Origin: Cytospora piceicola
Lineage: Eukaryota > Ascomycota > Sordariomycetes > Diaporthales > Cytosporaceae
DNA: 64,000 nt
Reading direction: 5' to 3'
NCBI GenBank assembly: GCA_023375675.1
Contig: JALQBC010000026.1
Coordinates: 1 to 64,000 of the forward strand
Part shown: one piece after another, positions 39,627-51,523 of the stretch
How the letters are laid out: every line of letters begins with the position of its first letter
Numbering within the stretch: the stretch's first letter is position 1
Position numbers and translations under genes: made by a program
Notes under the pieces: model-generated
The model's database searches: none
What the model saw: the letters and a program-made list of their open reading frames with translations, nothing else
What the model was told of the DNA's origin: nothing

Positions 39627-42600
39627 ACCTTTATACTTTTAGAATCGTATTAACTAGCCTTTAGTTTCTTATTATACTATTTTTTTATAGCTAACTTTCT
39701 ATACCTTTACTTTTAATCTTTTACCGACTAACCTTTAGCTTCTTATTATACCTACTACCTTTTACTTTCTTACCTTTTTTACTATTAGCCGGCTTTAATA
39801 TCTGCGATAACCTATAATAGAAGGCTTTAATCTTTTTATATTATAGCTATATAGTCGCCTTTAAAACTATTAAGTCTTTATATTTAAAAATAAAGCCGGC
39901 GTTTTTACCTTATTATCTTATTACTTCGTTATTACTTTACTACTTTATAACACTTTATAGTTTAAACCGATATTTATCTACGTATATATTTAAACGAGCT
40001 ATCGATAAAGTATAATTATTTTCGAGCTTTTAGTTAAGTATAAACCTTTTACTTTTTTATATAATTAATATATCTCGCGGTTATAGTATATAACCCTACT
40101 ACTACGTCTTATCTTTTAGCCTCGGCGTATATTTATAACGGTTATAAAACCTTATATATACTATTAGTAGTTGTTTTAAGCTATTAATACCTTCGTTACT
40201 AAAACTATATTATAAACTGCTATATAATTAAACGCTTTAAAAGTTTCTAACCTTTATATCTTAAATTCTATAATAAATCTGTTCGAAGGTTTTAAAGCTA
40301 TAAGCCGCTTACGCGATATAGTAGGTTTAAACTTAAAGTAGCTGCCTGTTAAACAATAGTAGTAGTAGTACTTTAATTTTAACTAGCTTATCTTCGAGTA
40401 CGATACCGGTAAAAGGTCGTTAACTATAGCCTTAAACGCCTTTACTAAGCTAAGCTTAACTTATAGCGAACTATATAACGTATATTACTACGATTACGAT
40501 TAATTCTATAAATAGCTTTTAAAGACTATCGATATCTTTTAAAAGAAAGCTTTAAATACTATTTTAATTAACCTAAACGGGAAGACTTATATTTAAATTA
40601 TTATCGATAGGTAAAGCTTTAATAGTTTATTAAAGATAGTTAAAAACAGTATATTTATAGCTTCCTTTTATACCGACTATAGCTATATCCTTTCGTTTAA
40701 GCTTTACGGTAAAGAGCTGCCGGATACGCCTTTTAGCCTTTTAAAAGGGGCTTTAACGTAGCTCCCTCCTACTACGCCCTTTATTAAGTAACCTTTCGCT
40801 AAATAACCTTTTACTAAATAATCTCCTGTTAAATAACCTTTTACTATACCCCCTGTTAAATAACCTTTTGTTAAGTAACTCTTTATAAAAGCTTTAAATA
40901 AAGCCGAACCCGAGGTTAGTTATATATAGTCTTCGACTTAATACGTTAACTACTATAATATTATCTTATAGTCGATAATAAACTTAACTGCTATCGAAAG
41001 TAAGGCTATTATTATTAAAAAATAAAAAAAAGTACTTATTAATACCGATAGTATTAAAGACTAGCTAAACGTTATTACCGACTTTTTCGAAAACCTTTTA
41101 TAAACGGTAATTAACTTAACTACTTTCGAAAACGAAGCTATCGTTATTAAAGAAGAGGTAAAAGTACTTGTCGACACCGACGGTATTAAAGATTATAACT
41201 ATCCGGACGTTACTACTTAGCTTATTAGTTTCGATAAAACGTATCTTAGGTTCGGCTAAGCTTTCCGGTTTTTTTAAATAACCGAAAACCTTAATAGTAA
41301 GTATATTATTAAAAATATCGCGTAATCTGTTTATATATACTAGCTATATATAATATATAGCCTTTTTATATCGTTTATTATTACTAGGGTAAACGGCGCT
41401 TTAATAAGCTAAAACGTCGGGTTTAGGAAGACTATATTAATACTTTTATACTTTTGCATTTAAGCTATACTCGCTTTACTTTAAGCTAAGGTATAAACTA
41501 AGTAAAAAAATAAACTAACCTTTCGTTTATATTTTTATAAAAATAGCTAAAGACTTAATAACTAGTACTTATTTTAGCTTAAGCTTATAGTCGAATACTT
41601 ATATATTAAATCTTCCGACTCCTGCTATATTTGTTTAAGCTATTTTATAAACTCGCCTGCTTTAATCGTAATCTTTATTAGCTTAATATATAACTAGCTA
41701 GGTAAAACAGGCGCTGTTTATATATAAAGAAAACTAAGGACTAAGTCTATAAAGTTCTATATATACGTCTTTAAAGTAAAGTACTTTATAAATATATATG
41801 TAGATTCGACCTGCTTAATAAATATTATTAAAAATATAGCTAATAAGGCTATCGATATTAATATAAGCGATAATAGTAATAATAAGCAGTATATAATAAG
41901 GTATATTATTAGTAGTATAGGCGCGATTATAGATATTTTTTTTATAAGCTTAAAGTCGGTCGAGTTATTAAAAAAGGAATACCTTTTTATAGAAAAGACG
42001 AAGTATAAGCGTTTTACCGTAGACGTTATAATTATAAATAAGTACTACTAGTATAAAGGTATAGGTATTATAAAGTATTACGAAATAATCCTGTTTAAGG
42101 TTTTTAAGTATATCTGTTCGGCAGCGTTATATCCTGTTACGTTATTTATACTATATAGTACTACCTTTAAAAAGGGCCTTTTAGCGTAACGGGTTCCGAT
42201 CGAGTACTTTAAAGATTAGTAAAAAGAATTTAAGCCTTATATATTACGCCTTATCGTTAAAGGCGAGTTTTTTACGACGATAGAAGCTTTTATAAGCGTT
42301 CGATAGTAGTATTTTAACTTAGTATATAAGCTTACTACCTAGCCTACTATAACAGATGTAAAAATATATACGGAAATCTATAAGCTTGTTTATTTCTTTA
42401 AGTCTATTATATAATACCTTTAGCAGGGTTAGCTTTATCGCGGTAAGAAGATTAATCCGCTACTATTTTATTAGGAAATTAATAAAGTACTCGAGCTTAT
42501 TTAAAATAACGTTATATATTTTACGTTTATTAACCTAATGTTAAGAGTTATTAGCTTTATTAATTTAAAGCTTAAAAAGTAATATAAGAAGTAAGAGATA

Positions 42601-44800
42601 GCTAGTTAAGTAAACGCTAAGCCTATAAGAAAGTCCTTAATAAAGAAGTTAACGAGCGGTAAGTAAAAAACCTTAGATAAAAGGTTTATTAACTTATAGC
42701 ACGCCTCGATATACCTGTATATAGCGGTTTTATAAAAAGTATTAAATATAAAAGCGTTTAACGCGGCGGTATATTAAAGGGTTACTTTTAAGTATTAAAA
42801 GAAAGTTTTTAACAGTATTCCTTTAAAAAACGTTTTATAAAGGCTATTTTAATAAAACTAGTTTACCTACTTAAATATAATTTAAAAAAACTCGGTTAAG
42901 TTTCGTAAAGTTAAGATATTAATCTAATAAATAATCTCGAATAAAGATAAAGATACTACGTTAATAAATAGGTTAGGTAAACGTTATATTATACTTTTTT
43001 ATAGCTAGCCTTTAAACGTTATACTAATATACGTCTTTTTATTATATAACCTCGAGCTCCGGGGCGTTATAAGGCCGCTATTATTAAACTTTAACTATAT
43101 TACGGAAAACCGGGCTAAGATTATATACGAGATAAATAAAGATTATACTATAGATAGCTTTAATAAGGTCTTTATTACTATTATAGCTGTTATAACCGAA
43201 AAGTTTAATATTTAGTAGGCGAATAACGTTTAGTTTATAAAGCTACTAATTATTTTATTTAAAAAGGAGTAAGCTTAAAAGAGGGTATACCGGTAAAGAT
43301 AAAAAAAAAAGGTAAACATCGTTAAGCTTATAGAAAAAAGTAACCTAATAAAAAAGCTTAAATATAAATCTATAAAAGCTAAATAAAAAGTCGCCTAGCT
43401 TATTTATAACGTTAAGCTGTAAATTATTAAGCTTATAAAAACGGGGATTTTAAAAAGTTTACGATAAGGTCGATAGTTTTATAGGCGTAAGTTAATAAGA
43501 AAAAAGGAAAGAAAATAATAGTTTCGACGATATATTCTTTTAAAGTAGCTTTTTTTCTTACTACCTGTTTTCCTTATATTATTATTCTATTCGGTTTATT
43601 TAGTTTTTCTTACTATCTTTTAATTATATTCTTTTAAACAGTATTAGTTTATATAATATAAGGATAAAAAGAGGGCTATATATTAGCCTCGAGGTTTCGG
43701 CCTTAAAAGTAAAAGTGCCTTTATACGAACGAAATAGTCGTATAGATCTTTTTATATAGGTTTAGCTAAAAGGAAGGCAGAAGGTAGTACCGTTAAGAAA
43801 ATATATATATAAACTAAAACGGCTTTATATAGTTAAAAACGTATAAGTTTTTAACTTAAACTTAAACTAATTATATATCGAATAGCTTTATATTAGGTAT
43901 AGCTTATACTATTTAAATTAAATAAAAGATTAAGCAGCTATTAATCTTTAAGCCTTAAGGTATATATTATTATCTTATAACTAACGTTTTTACTTAGTTA
44001 GTCGCGGTACGGTATAGTATATAGTATTTTTAAAAGATAAAGAAATCTGTTTTATATTTTTATATATCTTTATAAGGTATCGTTACTTTATAAACTATAC
44101 GAAAGAAGATCTGTTAGTTACCGATTATATTTAAAACCGCCGGTACTCTTAGTTAGCTTAAAACTCTTAAACTTTATATACTTATTTTTTTAAACCTAAC
44201 CGGCTAAAAACTATAATATTTATTTAACGTTATTACTCGCTTACTTTATTAATAAGATATCCGAAACTCGAAACCTAAGTAAGGCTAAAACTTTCTATAA
44301 GTATTATCTAGTTCTCTTTATATATATAAATACTTATAACACTTAATCGGCTCCGGCCTTTATAAAGTTTTTTATAAAGCCTTCCCTATTATAAATAACG
44401 TTTATAAGGTGTTTAAAAAACCTTGCGTACCGGATATTAACGTTTTCGGCTTAGCCTTAAAGGATAACTAAAGCTACGTTTATACCTTTATCTTTAAAAT
44501 ATACTAAATACTTATTTAAAATAAGCTAAAGCTATACCTTAAACGTAAATAGTATATTTAGGTATAAATAATAAAGGTTAAAGAGAAGTACTATATATTT
44601 AACTAACAGGTCGGCGGCAGTATCGACTATACTATAGTATATAGTCGTACCTACTTTATAGTTATTAAGCTTACCGAAAGTAGTAAGGTTTACGATCGGT
44701 TACCTTTTAATATCCTTCGAACTAGCTTTTTTAGTAAAGCGGTATTATCGAAGCGTAAAAAGCCTACTATCGAAAAGGACGAGAAAGATAAGAACTGTTA

Positions 44801-44892
44801 AATAACTAACGATAAAGATCGCTAAACTACTAACGATAAAGATCGTTAAACTACTAACGATAAAGGCCGTTAGACTACTAATAATAAAGAGT
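44801..44892. repeat. 24-bp tandem repeat in the element
   Basis: Three to four units of ACTAACGATAAAGATCGTTA-type sequence with period 24 (cores at 44807, 44831, 44855). The triplet-multiple period suggests a decayed coding repeat. Confidence 0.85.
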
Positions 44893-44959
44893 AAAGAGCG
44901 GTAAATAGGCTAGTTTACTAATTTAACAACTTACTATAAAACTTAAAACTAAATAATTA

Positions 44960-45240
44960 ATAATATAAAGGGTTACTATTATCGCTTTTATCGCTTTAGT
45001 ATTCCCTTTTTATCCCTTTTAAGCCTTTAATAAATAACCTTTAAATAACGATTCTTAAATTATCTATATCGTATTTTAGTAGCTAGCTAATAGCTACCCC
45101 TCTCTTTATTATATACCCGATGCTTCGTTTAATATTCCGGCCGGATAAAGTATATAAGGTATTGTAGTTAGTAGTTAAGGTTAAGGTTAAAGGTTAAAGG
45201 TTAAAGGTTAAAGTTAAAGTTAAGGTTAAAGTCGAATATT
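44960..45240 (-). repeat. Inner part of the right terminal inverted repeat
   Basis: Read on the minus strand it parallels 12700-12990 in order: GTTAAGG/GTTAAAG units, GAAGCAT, ATTAGCTAG, AAAATACGATATA, AAGAATCG, AAAGGGATAAAAAGG and GCGATAAAAGC. It lies 2.4 kb further from the tip than its left counterpart, so extra DNA separates it from the outer part of the repeat. Confidence 0.75.
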
Positions 45241-46360
45241 CGAATTAATATAACCGGCTAGTAAACCGGTCGTTAAATTTAAGAGGCGAGCTTACTAACC
45301 GGCTATATCTGTATAGTTACTACCGTATTTAATAGCTATTATAGCTATTAGCTATTATTAACGGTTACTAAAAATAACTATTTTAAAACAGGCTATAGTT
45401 ATATAACTTATGTTACTAGAATTTATATAAAAAGCTTACAGAATCGGTAATCTACTATAAATATTAAAATAAAACGTTAAACTAAAGGCAGATAGTATTT
45501 TATAGTATTATTTAACGTTATATATTTTTATTATTACCTTTTAATATAGAAGTTATATATCTGTTATTTAAACTCGTACCTTTATATTATATAACGCTCG
45601 AGTATCTACTTATACTAGCCTACCTATTCGTTTTTACCTTATAGGCCGTCTTTAAAGCCTACTTTAGTTACGATACGTATCTCTACCCTGTTTATACTTA
45701 AACTGTATAGCCGTTTAATATATCGCGTTATTTAGCGATAATATTTAATATATAAGGCGTATATTTTATAGGTATATCGAGATAAATTGTTATTTCTGTC
45801 GTTAACGAATACCTTTAGACTAAACGTAAACTTAAACTTAAACTAGAAAATTAACTAACTATTAACTCGATAGGCTAATAAAACCGAAAAGCGAACTAAG
45901 AACTTCGACCTTTTCTTTACCGAACCTCGAATAAAAACCTTTTAAACCGAAAAGAATAAATTAAGATTTATAATATTAAGAGTAAGGGTTTTTTATAATA
46001 TACCCTTTAGTATTAGTATACTACTACCTAAATAATACTATAATTAAGCCTTCGGGCTTAAAGATTTAAAGCTCTTTTAAAACGGTATAGTACTTACGTT
46101 TATACTTAAGGTTACGCTTCTTTTCTTATTATTTTTATCTCTTTTACCGATATACTTTATCTTATAAGGTATATATTATTTTATATATATACCGTACTTA
46201 GTATAATATAGTTTAAATAACCGTATATAATATTAAATTAAAACCGTTTAGCTATTAAGACGGTAGTCGTTTCTCTTTTTAATAGTATAAATAAAGGTAT
46301 TATAGTACCTTCGATTATATAATGTCTTTTAGGCGGATATCGTTTTTATCGCTTTTTTAA

Positions 46361-46405
46361 TTAGCTATTATAGCTATTATAGCTATTATAGCTATTATAG
46401 CTAAA
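46361..46405. repeat. 10-bp tandem repeat (AGCTATTATT/AGCTATTATA)
   Basis: Four to five perfect TATAGCTATT units. They immediately precede the larger array at 46470-47460, which uses a related TATTATAGCTAT core. Confidence 0.85.
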
Positions 46406-46469
46406 TTAGTTTTAAAGAATAGTATTATAAGTAGTAATACGTTACGTACGATTAGACTGTTTATAAGGT

Positions 46470-47460
46470 ATTATAGCTTAGTATCGCCTTTCCTACTCGG
46501 TATAGCCTGGGCCGACTGTAAAAGGTATTATAGCTATACGTTACGTGTTTTATATTCTGTAGTAGACCGACTGTAAAAGGTATTATAGCTATTACTAAAA
46601 TAGTTAGTTTTATAGTAAACCGATTATAAAAGGTATTATAGCCTTTTATATTACCTTTTTTACTCGGTATAGCCCGGACCGACTATAAAAGGTATTATAG
46701 CTATACGTTATATATTTTGTATTCTGTAGTAGACTGAGTATACGATATACTTTTTCCGTATAGCCTTTTTTACTCGGTATAGCTTAAGCTAACTATAACG
46801 GATAGATTATAAAAGGTATTATAGTTATTATAGATCTTTTAAGGTAGACCGACTATAAAAGGTATCGTATATAGATCTTCCGAAGCGGACCGACTATAAA
46901 AGTATTATAGCTATTATAAATCTTTTATAGCGGATCGACTATAAAATATATCGTAGCTTAGTATCGCTTTTCTTACTCGGTATAGCTTAAGCCGACTATA
47001 GCAGACCGACTATAGCGGACCGACTATAAAATATATCGTAGTTTAGTATCGCTTTTCTTACTCGGTATAGCTTAAGCCGACTATAGTAAACCGACTGTAA
47101 AGGTATTATAGCTATTATTTAGGTAGTTACTACTTAGGTAGTTATATATTTTATAGTAAACCGACTATAAAAGGTATTGTAGCTATACGTTATATACTTT
47201 ATAGCGGACCGACTATAAAAGGTATTATAGCTATTACCTAAGTAGTTAGTTTTATAGCGGACCGACTGTAAAAGCTATCGTAGCTATATAAAAGGTATAA
47301 TAGCTTAGTATCGCTTTTCTTACTCGGTATAGCTTAAGCCGACTATAGCAGACCGACCGTAAAAGGTATTATAGCTATATATCTTCTATAACGGACCGAC
47401 TATAAAGGTATCGTAGCTATACGTTATATATTCCGTAGTAAACCGATTATAAGATAGATT
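46470..47460. repeat. Dispersed array of GACCGACTATAAAAGGTATT units
   Basis: Roughly 15 or more degenerate copies of a unit reading (GG)ACCGACTATAAAAGG, then TATTATAGCTAT, interleaved with CTTACTCGGTATAGC segments. It lies inside the 2.4 kb (45240-47600) that separates the inner and outer parts of the right terminal repeat, so it probably belongs to a later insertion or local expansion. Confidence 0.85.
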
Positions 47461-47599
47461 ATAAATATATTACCGATACGGCTACGGTTAGATAAACAGA
47501 GGACTATTAAGCGTAATAGAAGCTAGACGATTAAGACTTAAAGGCCGAAGGTCGAAAGTCGAGGTTAAAATAGAAACAGTAATAGCTACGATTAAGACT

Positions 47600-47773
47600 C
47601 GAAGACTATAAGTCGAAGGCTCGAAGGTAAACTTTAGAGATAAAGTTTTAACTTACGATATATATATTATATTCGAGATACACTCTAAAAACAGGTTTTA
47701 AACTCGAAAATACACTCTAAAAACAGTGTTTTAGGAGTTAAGACCTGCCGAAAATGGGAAAAAATCGCTCTCG
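47600..47773 (-). repeat. Outer part of the right terminal inverted repeat
   Basis: Inverted match to 12578-12700. It carries a local duplication that the left end lacks: ACACTCTAAAAACAG occurs twice, near 47681 and 47711. The tip abuts the resumed coding frame of the split monooxygenase gene. Confidence 0.8.
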
Positions 47774-48756
47774 GTTGATAAGGGACTTGATAAGACAAAT
47801 CAATCATGAAGGCAGGTTCTTCAACGTGCCAGGGCCTCATATTGTCCAACCCAGCCCACAACGCACACCTCTTCTCTTACAGGCAGGGACATCAAGGGCA
47901 GGCAAGGTGTTTGCGGCCCAACATGCTGAAGCCATCTTTGTGTCTGCGCATTCCCCTCAGGTGTGTGCTAAGAATATTGCCGAAGTACGACAACTCGCGC
48001 AGGACGAATTTGGCCGGGACCCGTCCAATCTGAAGGTACTAGCGCTCGTGACACCCATTCTCGGAAGGACAGAGGAAGAGGCTTTGGCCAAGTTGAAAGA
48101 CTACAGTCAGTATGCGTCGCATGAAGGTGCCCTGGCGCTTTTTGCAGGCTGGACAGGCATCGACCTGGACAAATATGGAGATGACGAAGAGCTCCGTCAG
48201 GTCGAGAGCAACGCTGTAAAGTATGTATCCAGCGACAACCAGGCGGGCCAATCTCTTAGCCGGTGTAGAGAGGTAATCTGACGTGCTACAGGTCAACGGT
48301 TGAGGTATACGCCCGATTCGCCCCCGAGAATTCTAAGTGGACCAAGCACACAGTCGCCGACCACATCAGCATCGGAGGCAATGGTCCCCTCTTAGTAGGA
48401 ACGCCTGCCCAAGTGGCCGACGGTTTGGAAACGTGGGTGAATGAGTCTGATGTCGATGGTTTCAACTTTGTAAGTATTGAAACGCTAGTCCATAATTCTA
48501 GGGAAGAAAACTCGCTAATGCTGCTGTGTAGGCCTATGTCCTCTTCCCGGATTCATTCAAGGATATCATTGAGCTCCTCCTACCCGAGCTCAAGGCTCGT
48601 GGCATGTTCTGGGATGGCTACAGCGTCCAAGGGGGCACCTATAGGGAGAACTTCTACGGCTCGCCAGGACAGAAGGTGCCTTTGAGCGAGCATATTGCAT
48701 CGACGTACCACTGGAAGTCTGGCGTTCCCGCGAGCGAGCATGCAATCCCAAAATAA
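47774..48756 (+). pseudogene. FMN-dependent monooxygenase (NtaA/SnaA/DszA family), 3' part, split by insertion
   Basis: Continuation of the gene broken at 12577. Exons: breakpoint to 48220, 48292-48469, 48532-48756, with introns of 71 and 62 bp (GTATGT and GTAAGT donors). About 280 residues: INHEGRFFNVPGPHIVQPSP, QRTPLLLQAGTSRAG, HAEAIFV, then ISIGGNGPLLVGTPAQVADG and the C-terminal FPDSFKDIIELLLPELKARG. These are the usual C-terminal blocks of the family. Added to the left part this gives about 483 residues, a normal length, so little or nothing was lost at the insertion. An ATG at 47754 opens the frame, but it lies in the element's terminal repeat, so translation of a C-terminal fragment would lack the flavin-binding half. 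Stop TAA at 48754-48756. Confidence 0.93.
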
Positions 48757-50163
48757 GAATACTCCCGAGGCAGCAGTGAAGGAGCTGAGCAGTTGCAATC
48801 GATATCTTGTGGAACACCAAAGTTGCATGGGCTTGCCCATCGGCGGGTTGTCACAAGCACAGTGAATTCATTTGCTTAACACGACTCTCACCAGTCTCCA
48901 CGGTCCATCGCCTGTTCAGGATCAGCTCGGCTTGTATCGCATCACAAGCTGGATGACAGGGGACATGACCACACACATGCAGTATCTTTTTGGTGATGAT
49001 TACAAGCTCTGCTTCCATCCCCGAAGCAACGCAGCTTACTGCCCATCAAAGGTGCGCTCCAGCTTGCATTGTGCTGTAAACTGGGGTGCTGACTTCAGTT
49101 TAAAACGTACCGGAGTCTTGGTCAAAAAGGTTCGGTTTCATGGGAGTCCCGATGCCTCGGCGCAGCAGGGTAATACATAGGTGGCCTTGGGTTAGAGAAG
49201 GGTGCATGACGAGGATGCTTCAAACAAAACAAACATTGAGGAAAATAGTAGGGAATAACTTATCATATCAAAAGGCACCCACAGGTCTGTTGAACTGCCA
49301 ATGATACATTTTGAATTAACTATGTACGTACCCCAGCGCCCAATCCTGAAACGCACCATGGGATATGAACTACAAAGTACTTAAGGCATGTAGCACACCG
49401 TATATTCGTGTCGGGTAAAGTACCCTAGGTATGTATCATATGTAGACATCTCGCTTATAAGTTCTAAGCAGATACATATTTGTATATTATGGAATCGCTG
49501 TATCCACGGCGTGGTCACATGCATGTATCCCTCCTAATTGATTAGAGGGAGGTTCACTGTTGACCTATATCCGAATGGGAGACCTTGGTAGTACCTGTGG
49601 ATAACCAGTCCCGATTTTTACATGGTAGATTGTCGGCTGTTAGTTCGAGCGGTGGCTTCTGCCCCTCAGGTCGGAGTGACGTGAATGCTTTTGTCGGCTA
49701 GGAACGATAAATTGCAGCATGTATGAGTATTCAATGACGCTCCTTTCAGGATTGTCGGATGCCCCAGGCATCTCAGGCTGACTAGCTGGAGCCAAGCATG
49801 CAGGCGGGGTAAAAGCATCAGATCATCTGAGCATAATTAGGTATGGCGCGGGCGGGTGAGGTCTCAACTTGGAGTCAATGCTTCGGACGTCTCTCACCCT
49901 CCAGGCCCGCGGGCTTCAGGCTCTCTCCCCGCTCGCTATTATTTTCATTGTTGTTGTCGCTGCTAAACTTTTTCAAAAACCTTCAATTGTGAGGGAAGTT
50001 CAGTCAAGGATACAAATCATATCCCGAAAAATATTGCTAAGGTCGAGAGAGTCGAGAGATTGAGTATACTACGCCCCGAAGTGCTCATATTGATCAAAAC
50101 TCCACCCGTTCCAAGGTTGTTCGGTTCATTATCTGGTACCTAACTAGAGGTTACCTGTAATGC
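48757..50163. other. Intergenic region, no supported gene
   Basis: About 1.4 kb of normal composition. A 102-codon frame (48872-49180) and a short frame from ATG 49878 to 50063 (one hydrophobic stretch, LSPLAIIFIVVVAA) match nothing recognised and lack clear context. Presumably the terminator of the split gene and the promoter of the transaldolase gene. Confidence 0.5.
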
Positions 50164-51523
50164 ATGATGGCTTCGCCATCTTTACTGCAAAAGCTCGGCG
50201 AACTTAGCGCCGTCGACTGCGACACTCTCGACAGCGAAGGTATGTTGACTGCACCGCGTGCCTATATCATCTTCAACGGCCAGTGGCCTCCGAAAGGCAC
50301 GAATGTTTCCGAGGTCTGATGACTGATATATGAGCAGTGGCCAAGTATTTAGGTCCTTTCGTAGACTGTACATCAAATCAGGTGCGTCATGGGACTCGAA
50401 CGCTATACTACCCATGAAATAGTCTCTGATACATCTGTTGTTCCCAACAGGCCATTGCCTTCTCCGAGCTAGCCAAGACAGCCGTTGATGGGACACTTTT
50501 CCATGAGAAGCTCATCAAGGAAAGCGTACGAGATGCGCATTGGATGCTGAGCAAACAACCCGATTCAACGCTGGAGGAGCTTGCGGTTGAGTTCATGATG
50601 GTCCGGCTCGCACTCGATATTGTACCGAGCTTATCGGGTTTTTCGCACATCCAGACCAATCCACGTTGGTCTTATAACCTACAGAAAACCATCAGAAATG
50701 CAGAGAGTAAGCTGCTCCCTGCCATCCCGCACATTCGCCTGTTGGTTTCTGACGTATAGCCAGGGATCGTCTCGATATTCGAGCATCTAGCACCGTCGTA
50801 TGACTCTAAACGAGTCTGTATCAAGATCCCGGCGACATGGGAAGGTCTGCAGGCTTGCCGGGAACTCGAGAAGCGCGGTATTGCAACACTAGCGACTACA
50901 TTGTTCTGCATGGAACAGGCTGCAATGGCGGCTGATGCCAATTGCACCTATATCGCGCCCTACGTGAACGAATTGAAGGTGCACTTTGAAAAGGGGTATG
51001 TTAGGACCCGGCAGCTTGATATAGCCCATTCCGTGTGGAATATCGAGCAGTCCTCATCACCTATACAAATATAGAGAGGCAGAGTAACTGATAAACGACT
51101 TACAGGTACGTCGATGAGAACAAAGCCTTTGCTCTCTGTGGGCTTGCACAACGGTACTACCATAGTATCAATGCACGAACTCGAGTTCTGCCAGCTTCTC
51201 TCACTTCCATCGATGATGTCTTGGTGTTGGCGGGCGTGGATCACATTACGATCTCTCCACCACTGCTGACAGAGTTAGCTGCCACGCCCGTGCAAGGCTA
51301 TAGAGGCGAGATAGGTTCAGCCCTCAAAGCGGCTGGGAGCGTGCCGGTGGATGGCAGAGACAAGTACGAGACCATTCTCAAAAATGAGAGCGAGTGGCGA
51401 CTTGCGTTCACACGGAGTGAATCCGGCAAGAGTGAAGGGAAGATTATCCAGGCCATTAACATATTCAGCGAGATGCAAGGGAAGCTGGAAGCGATTGTAA
51501 CGAAGATGGACACTGCGGTTTGA
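50164..51523 (+). CDS. Transaldolase-family protein
   Basis: Five exons: 50164-50239, 50338-50381, 50451-50706, 50764-50995, 51106-51523; all phases close, giving 341 aa, the normal size for transaldolase. Family role: transfer of a dihydroxyacetone unit between sugar phosphates through a lysine Schiff base in the cytosol (non-oxidative pentose phosphate pathway). The active-site block CIKIPATWEGLQACRELE holds the expected Schiff-base lysine, K146. Other recognisable parts: DCTSNQ near the first beta strand (equivalent of the TTNPS segment), TLFCMEQAAMAADA, YIAPYVNEL, and DHITISPPLLTEL near the C-terminus. Sequence differs enough from housekeeping transaldolases that a specialised paralogue is plausible (inference). 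It sits between the split FMN monooxygenase and an NCS1 permease on the same strand. A second ATG directly follows the first. Confidence 0.9.

Larger units (their letters stand above)
12578..47773. mobile_element. 35-kb RIP-degraded element with long terminal inverted repeats
   Basis: About 35.2 kb of AT-rich, stop-riddled DNA without any frame of 60 codons on either strand, inserted in an exon. The ends are inverted copies: left 12578-12650 and the reverse complement of 47700-47773 share CGAGAG(G)CGAT, then AGGTCT-AACTC-TAA-ACACTGTTT and GTGTATTTTCGA, with mostly C/T and G/A differences. Homology continues inward: left about 12780-12990 matches inverted 44960-45130 (AAAATACGATATA, AAGAATCG, AAAAGGGATAAAAAGG and CGATAAAAGC). 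Outside the ends, coding sequence resumes within a few codons. No clear target-site duplication was found. The interior holds several relic tandem arrays but no recognisable transposase. It could be one giant DNA transposon (Starship-like or other) or a nest of elements within an outer one. Confidence 0.85.

Noticed and set aside
45175..45235. GGTTAAAGG-type repeats resembling degenerate telomere sequence
   Set aside because: They match, in inverse orientation, the GACCTCGAC/TTTAACC run in the left terminal repeat and are part of the element's arm, not a chromosome end.
12578..47773. Idea that the 35-kb block is a giant intron of the monooxygenase gene
   Set aside because: The edges are inverted repeats, not splice sites, and the length is about 400 times that of the other introns. 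The left frame runs into a stop 24 bp inside the block.
48872..49180. 102-codon plus-strand frame
   Set aside because: No recognisable motif, no splice context, and it lies in the 3' region of the split gene; probably chance.
49555..49620. Stretch CCGAATGGGAGACCTTGGTAG resembling the 3' half of a 5S rRNA
   Set aside because: No matching 5' half, no helix I ends and no T-tract. The real 5S gene is at 55433.
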